Source of the DNA: JAXLYE01 sp046351595
Lineage (GTDB): Bacteria > Myxococcota_A > Polyangia > Palsa-1104 > JAEUJZ01
Reading direction: 5' to 3'
Assembly (NCBI GenBank): GCA_046351595.1
Contig: JAXLYE010000001.1
Coordinates: 248,001 to 312,000 of the forward strand
DNA length: 64,000 nt
In this document: positions 38,941 to 48,545 of the stretch, one piece after another
Numbering within the stretch: the stretch's first letter is position 1
Layout of the letters: every line of letters starts with the position of its first letter
Translations under genes and position numbers: made by a program
The notes under the pieces: generated by a model
Databases searched by the model: none
What the model was told of the DNA's origin: nothing
What the model saw: the letters and a program-made list of their open reading frames with translations, nothing else

Positions 38941-40086
38941 ATGCGAGACGAACCGAGCGCCAACCCCGCGCCGCTGCGAGTCGTCATCATCGACGACCAG
39001 GCCGCGATCCGCCAGGCGCTGCGCACGCTGCTCCAGGGCGAGCCGGACATCCAGGTCGTTGCCGAGGCGCAGGACGGCGAGGAGGGGCTCAAGGTGGTGC
39101 ACACCGAGCAGCCCGACGCGGTGCTGCTCGACCTGGAGATGCCGCGGCTCGACGGCTTCGCGTTCCTGCGCCTGCAGATGGCGAAGAAGCCGGTGCCGGT
39201 GGTCGTGGTCTCCAGCCACGCGACGCGCGAGAGCGTCTTCCGCGCCCTGGAGCTAGGCGCCATGGAGTTCGTCGCCAAGCCGCTGCGCATCGCCGGCTCC
39301 GCCGACCTCGGGCCGATCCGCGAGGACCTGCTGCGCAAGCTGCGGCTGGTGCGCTTTCTCAGCATGCAGTCGCTCTCGGATCGCATGAGCGCGCAGCGCC
39401 GCGGCGGTCCGGTGCGCTCGCGCTCCAGCGAGGATCTCTTGTCGAGCCTGCGCGTCGGCGGCGGCCAGTCGCTGGTGCCCAAGGCGCTGATCTGCATCGG
39501 CGCCTCGACGGGCGGACCGCCGGCGATCCTGTCGATCCTGCAGTCCCTGCACACGCAGCTCCCGGTCTCGGTTCTGGTGACGCAGCACATGCCCGAGAAG
39601 TTCACCGCCGCCTTCGTCGAGCGCCTGCGCCGCACCACGGCGTGGCCGGTGCGCGAGGCCGACGCCGAGCTGCCGGTGGCGCCGGGCGAGGTGGTGGTGG
39701 CCTCGGCCAGCTACTCGCTGTGCGTGTACCGCGACGGGCCGCTGCTGCGCCTCTTGCCGCCTTCGATCGACGAGCGCCGCTCCAAGGGCTACGTGCCGTC
39801 GATCGATCGCATGATGGAGGCGGCGGCGCAGGCCATGGGCCCGCAGGTCATCGCCGTCCTCCTCACCGGCATGTCCGGCGACGGTATCGACGGCATCCTG
39901 GCGGTGCGCCGGGCCGGCGGCCGCGTCCTGGCCGAGGAGCCCTCGAGCGCGGTGGTCGCGAGCATGCCGGAAGAGGCCATCCGCTCGGGCGCGGTGCACG
40001 AGATCGCGCCGCTGCGCCGCATCCCGGACGTGCTGACGCGCTGGGTGCTGGCCCCGCCGCCGGTGCGCGGCACACCGACCAAGTAG
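38941..40086 (+). CDS. cheB: Receptor methylesterase CheB (cluster 1)
   Basis: Removes receptor methyl groups when phosphorylated. The 381-residue protein has an N-terminal receiver (VVIIDDQAAIRQAL, phospho-acceptor D64 in VLLDLEMPRLDG, VVVSSH, FVAKPL), a linker to about residue 175, and a methylesterase domain with the Ser in CIGASTGGPPAIL, the His in VTQHMPEKFTAAF and the Asp in LLTGMSGDGIDGI. The ATG has gagg seven bases before it. It is the last gene of the plus-strand cluster and converges on a double-receiver gene with 106 bp between, which holds three gggagc iterations but no clear terminator. Confidence 0.97.
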   Translation: MRDEPSANPAPLRVVIIDDQAAIRQALRTLLQGEPDIQVVAEAQDGEEGLKVVHTEQPDAVLLDLEMPRLDGFAFLRLQMAKKPVPVVVVSSHATRESVFRALELGAMEFVAKPLRIAGSADLGPIREDLLRKLRLVRFLSMQSLSDRMSAQRRGGPVRSRSSEDLLSSLRVGGGQSLVPKALICIGASTGGPPAILSILQSLHTQLPVSVLVTQHMPEKFTAAFVERLRRTTAWPVREADAELPVAPGEVVVASASYSLCVYRDGPLLRLLPPSIDERRSKGYVPSIDRMMEAAAQAMGPQVIAVLLTGMSGDGIDGILAVRRAGGRVLAEEPSSAVVASMPEEAIRSGAVHEIAPLRRIPDVLTRWVLAPPPVRGTPTK

Positions 40087-40192
40087 CCGACGCGCCCGGA
40101 GCGCGCCGCGCTGCGGTCGTCGGGCCTGCGAGACGGGCCTGAGAGAGAGGAAGAGGGAGCGGGAGCGGGAGCGGTGAGGAGGAGCCGCTGGC

Positions 40193-41317
40193 TCACTCGG
40201 CGGCGCTGTAGCGGATGACGCCCGAGGGCTCGGCGTGGCTCGCGGGCCCGGCCAGCGCGGCGATGTCCGCCATGCGCCGCAGCGCCTCGCCGTGCGGCAG
40301 GAAGGTGCGCAGCACGTCGCGGATGTGCGGCAGCGCGCGCTGCAGATCCGCCGCCTCCACGGTGTCGGGCGTCGAGCCGATGCGCTGCAGCGCGCGGTCG
40401 ATGACGCTCTTGGACATGAGCTCACTCAGCCCGCTGGCCGCGACGATCTGCTTGTAGAGCGGCGAGCCCTTCGTCGCGCTCGCACCGTCCTTGGGGGTCC
40501 GCCGCGACGCCAGATCCACGATCACCTGCGGGTGCGCCTGCAGCTTCTTGACGAACAGCGCGCGCAGCCGCTCGCTCATCTGGCCGAGGTTGACCGGCTT
40601 GAGCAGCACCTCGTCGGCGCCCGCCGCCGTCGCCTCGGCCTCGGCGTACGCCTGCACGCTCGAGGTCATGAGCGCGAGCGGGATGTGCTCGGCCCCGGGC
40701 ATCGCGCGCAGCCGCCGGCAGGTCTCGATGCCGTCGAGCCCCGGCATCACCAGGTCGACCAGGATGCCGTCGAAGCGCTCGATCGCGGCCAGCGCCAGCG
40801 CGTCCTCGCCGCAGGTCGCGACCACCACCTGGTTGCCGTCCTGCCGCAGGACCGTGGCCAGCGCCTCGCGGAAGGTCGGGCTGTCGTCGACGATGAGCAG
40901 CTTGCGGTTGCTCAGCGAGCGCCGCGAGGTCGGCGGTCCGGAGTAGTCGGACATCTTGAACATCTCGCGCGCGGTCCGCGCCAGGTAGCCGCGGTCGTAG
41001 GGCTTGCCGACATAGAGATCGGCGCCCATGCGCAGCCCGAGGATGCGCGACCGGACCTCGGCCTCCGTCGACAGCATGAACACGCGGATCGAGCGCAGCT
41101 CCGGGCTCTGCTTGATCTCCATCAGCAGGTCGATGCCGCTGCCATCGGGCAGGAGGATGTCGAGGATCGCCAGATCGAAGGGCTGTACCTTCAGCGCCCC
41201 GAGCGCCGCCTCCTTGGTCGCGCAAGTGGTCACCACAAAGCCTGCCGTCGCCAGCGCGGCGCGCAGATCCATACGCACCGTGATGCTGTCATCGACCACC
41301 AGGACACGCGGCTTCAT
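40193..41317 (-). CDS. Double-receiver response regulator with a C-terminal helical domain
   Basis: 374 residues: receiver 1 (about 1-120; VLVVDDSITVRMDLRAAL, D53 in LAILDILLPDGSG, LYVGKPYD), receiver 2 (about 140-260; KLLIVDDSPTFREALATVL, ILVDLVMPGLDGIETCRR, EVLLKPVNL), then a 100-residue C-terminal part with LSELMSKSVIDRALQRIGST and DLQRALPHIRDVLRTFLPHG. No DNA-binding or GGDEF domain is seen. A paralogue with the same order and a related C-terminal part lies at 50348 on the far side of cluster 2. The ATG follows aaggagg. It is downstream of cheB-2 on the same strand but behind a 317-bp gap, so it probably has its own promoter. Confidence 0.9.
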   Translation of the reverse strand: MKPRVLVVDDSITVRMDLRAALATAGFVVTTCATKEAALGALKVQPFDLAILDILLPDGSGIDLLMEIKQSPELRSIRVFMLSTEAEVRSRILGLRMGADLYVGKPYDRGYLARTAREMFKMSDYSGPPTSRRSLSNRKLLIVDDSPTFREALATVLRQDGNQVVVATCGEDALALAAIERFDGILVDLVMPGLDGIETCRRLRAMPGAEHIPLALMTSSVQAYAEAEATAAGADEVLLKPVNLGQMSERLRALFVKKLQAHPQVIVDLASRRTPKDGASATKGSPLYKQIVAASGLSELMSKSVIDRALQRIGSTPDTVEAADLQRALPHIRDVLRTFLPHGEALRRMADIAALAGPASHAEPSGVIRYSAAE

Positions 41318-41634
41318 CTCCCCCCTCCTTCCGGCGCAGCCTGGAGAACCAGACCTCGCAGCCTGCATCAGGGCAACCCTCCGCCCTGGACATGCACCTG
41401 CGCTGCGATCGCGCCGTTCCCTCAAGTGTGACCACACTGTGATCGGCGGCCAGCCTTTTCGATTTGAAATTTGTGTGTTCAGCGACGGTCGATTGGAATG
41501 CTTTGTGAAACGTTGCAGGCGCACAAACCCGGAAAAAAGGGAAAGCCTTACGTACGGTTCCGGCCGACGGTGGGTGTCTCCCGGGTTCGTTCCAGCAGAC
41601 CGGCAAGACAGATAGGAACGATTACGGGAATACC
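41318..41634. other. Lower-GC intergenic region with inverted repeat
   Basis: 317 bp with visibly lower GC than the genes and no credible coding sequence. AGTGTG and CACACT (41425-41430 and 41433-41438) form a compact inverted repeat that could be an operator for the double-receiver gene, which starts about 110 bp away on the minus strand. On the minus strand, ccggaa and ttccgg flank a T-rich loop after the cheB-2 stop, a weak terminator candidate. Confidence 0.5.
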
Positions 41635-42750
41635 TTAATTCCGGCTGTTCTCATCCGAGCGGCTGACCAGCGATACCAGCGCGGGACCGATCTCGGGCAG
41701 GCGCAGCACGCGCTCGGCCGCGTTCAGGCGGATGGCCTCGCGCGGCATGCCGAAGACGACGCTGGTGGACTGGTCCTGGGCGATGGTGGCGGCGCCGGCC
41801 TGGCGCATGCGAAGGAGGCCCTCGGCGCCGTCACGGCCCATGCCGGTCAGCAGGCACCCCGCGGCGCGCGGACCGAGGTGCTCGGCCACGGACTCGAACA
41901 GCACGTCGATCGAAGGGCGGCAGGCGTTGCGCTCGGGCTGGTTCAAGAGGCGCAGCTGCCCGCCCTGCACGACCAGGTGGCGATCCGCGGGCGCCACCAG
42001 CACGGCGTGCGTGCCCGGTGACGGCAGCGGCTGGCCATCGAACACCTCGCACACGCGCTGCGGCAGCACCTGCGCCAGCCAGTCGATCAAGCCCACCGAG
42101 AACGCGGTGCCGATGTGGATGATGAGCAGCACCGGAGCCGGCGGCGCGTGCCGCAGCACCTCGACCACGGCCGCCGGCCCGCCGGTCGAAGCGCCGATGG
42201 CGATCAGGCTGCGCGCCGGGCCGCGGCGTCGCTCGCCTGCAGCGACGGGCGCAGCGGCAACTCCCGCGGGCGTCGCCGCGAGCACCGGGCGCGGCGACGG
42301 CGAGGGCCGCTCGAGCTCACGCAGCCGCTGCCGCGGGTGCCGGATCACCTTGATGCGCGCGGCCAGCTTCACGGTCTGCAGGAACGTCCGCTCCCAGGCG
42401 CCCTCGGGCTCGCGGCCGCTCGGCTTCTCGATGACCTCGACGGCGCCGGCGGCCAGCGCCTGGAACGTCTGGGCCACGTCGCGCCGGTTGAACGACGACG
42501 ACACGACCAGGATCGGCGTCGGGCAGTACGCCATGATGTGCTCGGTGACCTCGACGCCGGTCTTGCTTCCCGAGAGCACCATGTCGAGCGTCACCACGTC
42601 CGGCCGCAGCGTCTCGCACAGCCGCACCGCGCTGTCGCCGTCCGCGGCCTCGCCGACCACCTGGCAGTCCGGATCGCGGCGCAGCGTCTGCACCAGGTGC
42701 GATCGCATCGTCGCCGAGTCTTCGACCACCAGCACCCGTAGCGTCGCCAT
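41635..42750 (-). CDS. cheB: Receptor methylesterase CheB (cluster 2)
   Basis: A 371-residue CheB. The receiver has VLVVEDSATMRSHLV and D56 in VVTLDMVLSGSKTG, where the usual Met-Pro is missing and the loop is longer. ILVVSSSF and EVIEKPSG complete it. The esterase domain has IAIGASTGGPAAV (Ser), IIHIGTAFSVGL (His, with the usual GlnHisMet changed to IleHisIle) and LLTGMGRDGAEGL (Asp). The linker between domains is Arg/Ala-rich. It is the last gene of the minus-strand cluster, 2 bp after the CheA-REC stop. It should demethylate the receptor encoded three genes upstream. Confidence 0.96.
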   Translation of the reverse strand: MATLRVLVVEDSATMRSHLVQTLRRDPDCQVVGEAADGDSAVRLCETLRPDVVTLDMVLSGSKTGVEVTEHIMAYCPTPILVVSSSFNRRDVAQTFQALAAGAVEVIEKPSGREPEGAWERTFLQTVKLAARIKVIRHPRQRLRELERPSPSPRPVLAATPAGVAAAPVAAGERRRGPARSLIAIGASTGGPAAVVEVLRHAPPAPVLLIIHIGTAFSVGLIDWLAQVLPQRVCEVFDGQPLPSPGTHAVLVAPADRHLVVQGGQLRLLNQPERNACRPSIDVLFESVAEHLGPRAAGCLLTGMGRDGAEGLLRMRQAGAATIAQDQSTSVVFGMPREAIRLNAAERVLRLPEIGPALVSLVSRSDENSRN

Positions 42751-42752
42751 GG

Positions 42753-44819
42753 CTATCGCAGGAGCTCCATCACGCGCTGCAGGAACAGGCCCTGGTTGAA
42801 CTCACTCTTGACGATGTACGCGGCGGCTCCGGCCTCAGCGCCGCGGCGGCGGTGCTCGGGCGAGGACAGCGAGGTCACCAGGATCACCGGGATCTGACCG
42901 AGCACCGGATCGGCGCGCGTCAGCGAGGTGAACTCGAAGCCGCTCATGCCCGGCATCTCGACGTCGACGATGAACAGCCCGTAGCGCCGCGCCCGCGCCT
43001 TGCTCAGGCCCTCTTCGCCGGAGCTCGCGAGGTCGACCTCGTAGCCCGCGACCTCGAGCACGCTCTGCTCCAGTGTGCGCGTGGTCAGCGAGTCGTCGAT
43101 CACCAGGATCGGCAGGCGCGGCGGCGGTGCGCTGCTGATGCGCAGGTGGGCGTCGGCGCCGGTCTGGCTGGCGAGGATGCCGCGCAGGTCCAGCACCAGC
43201 ACCGGATCGCCCTGCGTGTTCAGCGCCGCGCCCGCGCACAGCGGCTGCGCCCCGGCCTCGGGCGGCAGCGGCTTGACCGTCAGATCGAGCGTGCCCTCGA
43301 GCCGATCCGCGCCGAGCGCCAGGAGCTCCGAGCCGGCCTGCGCGATGATCACGGACCAGCGGTCGCGCGCGATCGCAGACCGGCCGAGCAGCGGCGCCAG
43401 CGGCACGAACGGCACGGCGCGGCCCTCGAACAGGATGCTGTCGCCCTCGGGCTGCGTGATGATCTCGGCGCTCGCCAGGCGGCGCGTGCTGCGCACCGCG
43501 TCCAGCGGGATCAGGACCTCGGAGCCGCTGACCGAGACGACCAGCGCGGTGAGCAGCGCCATCGCCGTCGGCACCAGGATGCCGATGGTGCTGCCGACGC
43601 CGGGCTCGGACGAGACGAGGACCTCGCCGTTGAAGCGCGACGCCACCTCGCGCACGATGTCCAGGCCGACGCCGCGCCCCGACACCTCGGTGATCGCGCT
43701 GGCGGTGCTGATGCCGGGGCGGAAGATGAGCTTCAGCGTGTCCTCGTGGCTCAGCAGCGCGGCCTCGGCCGGGTTGATGATCCGCCGCGCCAGCGCCGCC
43801 AGCCGCACCGCGTTCGCGTCGATACCGCCGCCGTCGTCCTGGCACAGGAACGCGACGCGCCGGCCGCGCCGCTCGGCGATGACCCGCACGCAGCCCACCG
43901 GATCCTTGCCGCGCTGCAGCCGGATCGCCTCGGGCTCGATGCCGTGATCGACGGCGTTGCGCACCATGTGCAAGAGCGCATCACGCACCGCGGACAGGAT
44001 GTTGGCCTCGATGCGGATGTCGCCGCCCTGGCACTCCAGATCCACCTGCTTGCCCAGGAGCTGCGCGGCATCGCGCGCGGCCAGCTCCAGCGACGCGAAC
44101 AGCGCCGCGACCCGGACCAGGCGCAGCGTGCCGACGCGCTCGTGCGCCTGCGCCAGCTCCTGCTCGGCGCGCTCCAGCCGTGCGCTGAGGTCGCGCGGCA
44201 TGTGCAAGAGGATGCTGCGCAGATCGTCGAGCGCAGCGTGCGCGCGCTGCCGCTGCGCCGCGGTGATGCGGCTCTCCTTCTCGTTGCCCTTGTCGCGGCT
44301 CAGCGGCTCCAGTAGCTCGGCCACCGTGCGCTGCGCGCGCCCGAAGCGGTCCTGCAGCTCGCGCAGGCCGCGCAGCTGCAGCCGCGCCTCGGAAAGCGCC
44401 GCCAGCAGCTGGTCCATCTCGCTCAGCTCGACGCGCACCGTCTCGAAGCGGTCGGCGTCGAGCACTGCCGCCGCGGGCTGATCCGGGTCCGGCTCCGTGC
44501 GCGCGGCCGGCATCGGCTGCAGCAGCTCGGCGCGGATGATCTTCATCAGCTTGAGCAGATCGCTGACGCAGTCCGGCTCGATCGGCGCGCCGCTGTCGCG
44601 GTAGGGAGCGAGCGCCTCCTCGACGGTGTGCGCCAGCTCGCTGAGGTCGGTGCGGCGCACGGTGCGGGCCGCGCCCTTGAGCGTGTGCGCAAACCTGTAG
44701 CACTGCGAGATCAGGTCGCTGCGCTCTCCCGCCTTCTCGAGCTCGAGCAGGCCCTGCTCGAGCGCCTCGACCAGCTCGGCCGCCTCGAGTCGAAACAGTC
44801 GCTCCAGATCCGCGCTCAT
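42753..44819 (-). CDS. CheA histidine kinase with fused C-terminal receiver (cluster 2)
   Basis: A 688-residue hybrid. HPt at about 1-105 with H45 in CYRFAHTLKGAARTV; a helical region with predicted coiled coil (MDQLLAALSEARLQLRGLRE) and a degenerate dimerisation segment; HATPase with MVRNAVDHGIEPEA, CQDDGGGIDANAV and GRGVGLDIVREVA; a CheW-like domain (PFVPLAPLLGRSAIAR); and a receiver at about 565-688 with LPILVIDDSLTTRTL and the phospho-acceptor Asp in LFIVDVEMPGMSGFE. There is no P2 domain. This FrzE/RpfC-like layout lets the kinase phosphorylate its own receiver, and cluster 2 has no separate cheY. The output target is unknown. Confidence 0.95.
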   Translation of the reverse strand: MSADLERLFRLEAAELVEALEQGLLELEKAGERSDLISQCYRFAHTLKGAARTVRRTDLSELAHTVEEALAPYRDSGAPIEPDCVSDLLKLMKIIRAELLQPMPAARTEPDPDQPAAAVLDADRFETVRVELSEMDQLLAALSEARLQLRGLRELQDRFGRAQRTVAELLEPLSRDKGNEKESRITAAQRQRAHAALDDLRSILLHMPRDLSARLERAEQELAQAHERVGTLRLVRVAALFASLELAARDAAQLLGKQVDLECQGGDIRIEANILSAVRDALLHMVRNAVDHGIEPEAIRLQRGKDPVGCVRVIAERRGRRVAFLCQDDGGGIDANAVRLAALARRIINPAEAALLSHEDTLKLIFRPGISTASAITEVSGRGVGLDIVREVASRFNGEVLVSSEPGVGSTIGILVPTAMALLTALVVSVSGSEVLIPLDAVRSTRRLASAEIITQPEGDSILFEGRAVPFVPLAPLLGRSAIARDRWSVIIAQAGSELLALGADRLEGTLDLTVKPLPPEAGAQPLCAGAALNTQGDPVLVLDLRGILASQTGADAHLRISSAPPPRLPILVIDDSLTTRTLEQSVLEVAGYEVDLASSGEEGLSKARARRYGLFIVDVEMPGMSGFEFTSLTRADPVLGQIPVILVTSLSSPEHRRRGAEAGAAAYIVKSEFNQGLFLQRVMELLR

Positions 44820-44876
44820 CGGATCCGCAGGGCGCTCGGCCGCGCCCTCCCCTGCTTGCGGTTCACGGTCATGGGC

Positions 44877-46349
44877 TCAGGCCTGGCCGGGGCTCTTGAT
44901 CAGCCGCACGATCTGCTGCGACAGCGTCGCCAGCTGCGCCGCGGTCTGCATCGTCTGGGCCGAGCTGGCCTCGGTGTCACGCGCGGTCTGCGCGACGTCG
45001 GCGATGGCGGTGCTGGCCTGCTCGACGGCGGTGGTCTGCTGCTTGGTCGACAGCTCGATCTCGCGCGAGGCCTGCGTGGTGTTGCCGACCAGCTCGACGA
45101 TGCGGCGGAAGCTCGCCGCGACCTCGGCGAACTGGCGCGCGCTCGCGTCGACGGCCTTGCTGCCGTCCTCGGTCACCATCACCGTCGTGTTGGCGGCGGC
45201 GCGCACCTCCTCGATCAGGCCGCGGATCTCCTTGGTCGAGCCGCCGACGCGGTCCGCGAGCTTGCGGATCTCGTCGGCGACCACGGCGAAGCGGCGGCCG
45301 GCATCGCCCGCGCCCGCGGCCTCGATCGTCGCGTTGATCGACAGGATGTTCGTCTGCTCCGCGAGCTCGTTGATGATATCGAGGATGCTGCCGATCTCCT
45401 GCGAGCGCTTCCCGAGATCGAGCATGTGCGTGACGATGCGGTCGACCTGCACCTTGACCTGCTCGACCGCGCTCTGCGCGTTCTGCACCGTGTGATCGCC
45501 GGTGCGCGCCGCGCTCGTGGTCTCGGTGGCGACGCCGGTCACGCGCTGCGCGCTGTCCGCGATCTGCCGCGACGTCGTCACCAGCTCGCGCATGGTGGTC
45601 GCGACCTCGGTCGCGGTCGCGGCCTGGCCCTTGGCGCCCTTGACCTGCTGCGTCGCCGCGGCCTGCAGCTCCGCGGCGGAGCTGCGCAGGTGCTGGACGA
45701 TGTCGCCGATCTGCCGGTTGAGGTTGCGGATGATGAAGATCACCGCCGCCACCATGATGCCCAGGCAGAACGGGATGCAGACGATGGGCAGCCACATCAC
45801 GCGCTTGCCCGCGTCCTCCGACTCGACGGTCTGGTGGCGGAGCTGCTCGGTCTCGAAGACCTTGATGGCGTCGCCGAGCTTGCGCGCTTCCTCCACCGGC
45901 TGGCGGTGCTGGGCATCCCCGGACAAGAGCGCGGCGGCGCTCACGCCCTGGCTGCGCCGCGCGTCGATGATCTCGTTCAGGCTGCGCCGCGTCTCGCGCA
46001 CCGCCGCGCTCAGCCCGTCCATGCGCCGCTGCTGATCTTCGTTGGTCGTGGCGCGGCGCAGCGCCTCGCTCTTCGGCGCGGTCGACTCGATGGCCGCGTT
46101 GTAGGCGCTCAGAAAGTCCTCGCCTCCGGTCAGCGCGTAGCCCCGGGCCGCGGTTTCGGCGCTGGCGAGCGCGGTCAAGAGCTCGGTGACCCGCAGCAGC
46201 ACCTCCTGCGTCTGCGCGATGCGCTGCGTAATCTCGGTCATCCGCACCGAGTTGTAATAGGAGTAGGGACAGATCGTAATCAGGATGAACAGGTACGGAA
46301 TCAAGATGCCGACGGCGATCTGCTTTCCGAGCGTCAGAGAGCGGAACAT
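44877..46349 (-). CDS. Methyl-accepting chemotaxis protein (cluster 2)
   Basis: A 490-residue receptor: first membrane helix at about 10-30, a helical periplasmic part at 31-185 of CHASE3-like character (TEITQRIAQTQEVLLRVTEL, SAETAARGYALTGGEDFLSA), second membrane helix at 188-208, then a HAMP-like region and the cytoplasmic hairpin. The tip reads IINELAEQTNILSINATIEA and RRFAVVADEIRKLADRVG, slightly divergent from the consensus but with the signalling Glu and Arg. No CheR-tethering pentapeptide is at the C-terminus. It is flanked by cheW and cheA-REC. The ligand is unknown; CHASE3-type sensors often read small molecules or the membrane state. Confidence 0.96.
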   Translation of the reverse strand: MFRSLTLGKQIAVGILIPYLFILITICPYSYYNSVRMTEITQRIAQTQEVLLRVTELLTALASAETAARGYALTGGEDFLSAYNAAIESTAPKSEALRRATTNEDQQRRMDGLSAAVRETRRSLNEIIDARRSQGVSAAALLSGDAQHRQPVEEARKLGDAIKVFETEQLRHQTVESEDAGKRVMWLPIVCIPFCLGIMVAAVIFIIRNLNRQIGDIVQHLRSSAAELQAAATQQVKGAKGQAATATEVATTMRELVTTSRQIADSAQRVTGVATETTSAARTGDHTVQNAQSAVEQVKVQVDRIVTHMLDLGKRSQEIGSILDIINELAEQTNILSINATIEAAGAGDAGRRFAVVADEIRKLADRVGGSTKEIRGLIEEVRAAANTTVMVTEDGSKAVDASARQFAEVAASFRRIVELVGNTTQASREIELSTKQQTTAVEQASTAIADVAQTARDTEASSAQTMQTAAQLATLSQQIVRLIKSPGQA

Positions 46350-46919
46350 TTAGGGCTCCTTCGGGGCTGGCGCGGCGGGCGCGGCGGGTGCGGGAATCGG
46401 CAGCTCCAGGCTGCGCCGGATGGCGGCAACGGCGCGGGTGATGCTGAGGACCGGCTGGGTGGTGCTGCTGCTGTTGAAGATCTCGGGGCACAGCGCGTCT
46501 TCGGGGGCGCCGCTCGTCGGATACAGCGCCGAGCCGGCGACGTTGACGAAGGCCTCGATGCTGTCGACGCACAGCGCCATCTGATCGCTGGCGCGCGGCA
46601 GCAGCAGCCAGCGCGGCGTCGCCTCAGTGCGCGGGCTGCCGAGCAGCGCCGCCATGCTGTAGACCGCGAGCACGCGGCCGCGCACCCCGACGACCCCGAG
46701 CAGCCCCGGGCGCGCCGTCGGCAGCGCGACCAGCTTCGGGCACGGGTGGATGCCCGCCACCTCCGCCAGCCGCAGCATCACCCGGAACTCGCCGGCGCGG
46801 ATCGCCAGCAGCTGGTGCGTCGACACCGCGGTCGCGTCCTGCGGTCGCGCGAAGGCGTCGTCGAAGTGGCGCTGCAGCTCGTGCAGCCGCTCGGTCAGGC
46901 TGTCTACTGTCTGCTTCAC
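46350..46919 (-). CDS. CheW-family adaptor (cluster 2, second copy)
   Basis: A 189-residue divergent CheW. HQLLAIRAGEFRVMLRLAEV, LPTARPGLLGVVGVRGRVLA and MALCVDSIEAFVNVAG fit the two barrels. An N-terminal helix of about 30 residues precedes the fold and a Pro/Ala tail ends the protein (APAAPAAPAPKEP). Its ATG overlaps the cheR-TPR stop by four bases, and its stop codon abuts the receptor's start, so coupling is tight. It presumably docks CheA-REC on the receptor encoded next. Confidence 0.9.
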   Translation of the reverse strand: MKQTVDSLTERLHELQRHFDDAFARPQDATAVSTHQLLAIRAGEFRVMLRLAEVAGIHPCPKLVALPTARPGLLGVVGVRGRVLAVYSMAALLGSPRTEATPRWLLLPRASDQMALCVDSIEAFVNVAGSALYPTSGAPEDALCPEIFNSSSTTQPVLSITRAVAAIRRSLELPIPAPAAPAAPAPKEP

Positions 46920-48541
46920 GGCTCAACCCCCAGGGCCAAGAGCTCGGCGCGGCACAGAGCCAGAAGCGCGTCGCGCCGGAACCCGCCGCCGAACAAAAGG
47001 AGGCGCTCGGAGCGCTCGTGCGAAAGCTGCGCCAGCGCCTGACGCAGCACCGAGCGGGCCTCGCTGCTGCGCCCGGCCCGACGCTGCAGCGCGCCCAGTC
47101 GGAGCTTGGCCATGGCGAAGCCCGGGTCCAGGCGCACCGCCTCCTGGAACGAGCGCAGCGCGCGCTCGCGGTCGCCCTTGTGCGCAAGGCACAGCCCGGC
47201 CAGGTAGTGCGCCTCGGCGGCGTGAGCGCCGGCGTCGATCAGCCGCTGGCTGGCCTGCTGCGCCTCGTCGATCCGGCTCTGGCTGTAGACGATGGCGGCG
47301 CGGATCAGCGTCGCGATCGAGCGCTGCGCCGGCACCGTGGCCATGGGCTCGAGCAGCTCCAGCGCCTTGTCCGGCTGCTCGCTGGCGATCAGCGCCAGCA
47401 CCGGCGCGAACACGCCCCAGGTGCCGGTGGCGACACGCGCGCCCGGCTCCTGCGGGGTCGGCGCGGCCGGCGTGCTTGGCGCGCTCGGCGTGCTCGGCGT
47501 GCTCGGCGTGCGGCTGCTGGTGAGCTGCGCGACCCGCTCGGTCGAGCGCTGGATCGACTCGAACCACGCCGCCGGCAGCGCCGGCACCTCGCCCGAGGCG
47601 GCGGCCGGGCTCGAGGACCCCGAGGCCGCAGCGGCCGACGACGGCGCGCGCGGCGACGAGCGCCCCGAGGGCGAGAAGAGCAGCGGCGTCGCCTGGCTGA
47701 GCAGCCGCGGCGGCACCGTCGCGCGCCTGCGGTAGAAGATCGTGCCGTGGCTGTGCTCCTGATCGAAGTCGCTCGAGATGCCGCGCAGCGTCTCGCTGTG
47801 GCCCAAAAACAGGAAGCCGCCGGGCGCCAGCATCTCGGCCATGCGCGCGACCGCCAGCCGCATCGAGCGCTCCGAGAAGTAGATGAGGACGTTGCGGCAG
47901 AAGATCACGTCGAGCGCGCCCGGTGGCAGCAGCGGATCCGGCTCCAGCAGGTTGCCCTCCTCGAAGCGCACCGTGGTGCGGATCGGCTCGATGAGCTGAA
48001 ACTCCTCGCCGTCGCGGTGGAAGTAGCGCTCGCGCAGCTCGGCCGGGGTCGCGCGCAGCGCCCAGCGCGAGTAGCGCGCCTTCTGCGCCCGCCGCACCGA
48101 CGCCGCGCTCAGGTCGATGCCGTAAAGCGACGCGCGCGCCAGCAGATCGGGGCAGCGCTCGGCCATCGTGATCGCGATCGAGTACGCCTCCTCGCCCGAC
48201 GAGCAGCCGGCCGACAGCAGGCGCAGCGGGCGCCCCGGCTCGCCCTGCCGCACGCGCGCCGGCAGCGCGGTCTCGACCAGCGCCGCGAAGTGCGCGGGCT
48301 CGCGGAAGAAGTAGGTCTCGTTGATGCTGACCGCGTCGACCAGGGCCTGCAGCTCGGCGCGGCTCAGCAGGATCTCCTCTTCGCTGTCGTCGGCCTCGTC
48401 GAGCAGCGAGCCGCGGCCGCGGCGCCCGAGGCGGGCGGCCCACAGCTCCAGGAGCCGCGCGCGCTGCCAGTCCGCGCACAGCAGGCCGAGGCGCTCCTCG
48501 ATCAGCGCGGCCAGACGCTCGATTCGGCTCACCGGGCCCAT
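46916..48541 (-). CDS. cheR: CheR methyltransferase with C-terminal TPR domain (cluster 2)
   Basis: A 541-residue protein. The methyltransferase part (about 1-270) has INETYFFREPAHF, the SAM loop LLSAGCSSGEEAYSIA, YGIDLSAASVRRAQKARYS, VIFCRNVLIYFSE and LFLGHSETLRG. After a Ser/Pro/Thr-rich linker containing a repeated Thr-Pro-Ser stretch (SRTPSTPSTPSAPSTPAAPT), residues 380-530 form TPR units (AEAHYLAGLCLAHKGDRERA, RSFQEAVRLDPGFAMAKLRL). CheR-TPR fusions such as FrzF regulate methylation by protein contact. It lies between two cheW genes and overlaps the second by four bases. Confidence 0.96.
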   Translation of the reverse strand: MGPVSRIERLAALIEERLGLLCADWQRARLLELWAARLGRRGRGSLLDEADDSEEEILLSRAELQALVDAVSINETYFFREPAHFAALVETALPARVRQGEPGRPLRLLSAGCSSGEEAYSIAITMAERCPDLLARASLYGIDLSAASVRRAQKARYSRWALRATPAELRERYFHRDGEEFQLIEPIRTTVRFEEGNLLEPDPLLPPGALDVIFCRNVLIYFSERSMRLAVARMAEMLAPGGFLFLGHSETLRGISSDFDQEHSHGTIFYRRRATVPPRLLSQATPLLFSPSGRSSPRAPSSAAAASGSSSPAAASGEVPALPAAWFESIQRSTERVAQLTSSRTPSTPSTPSAPSTPAAPTPQEPGARVATGTWGVFAPVLALIASEQPDKALELLEPMATVPAQRSIATLIRAAIVYSQSRIDEAQQASQRLIDAGAHAAEAHYLAGLCLAHKGDRERALRSFQEAVRLDPGFAMAKLRLGALQRRAGRSSEARSVLRQALAQLSHERSERLLLFGGGFRRDALLALCRAELLALGVEP

Positions 48542-48545
48542 GGCG

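Noticed and set aside
44628..47042. Plus-strand frame of about 800 codons opposite cheA-REC, the receptor and cheW
   Set aside because: It lacks domains; the minus-strand genes have full chemosensory motif sets.
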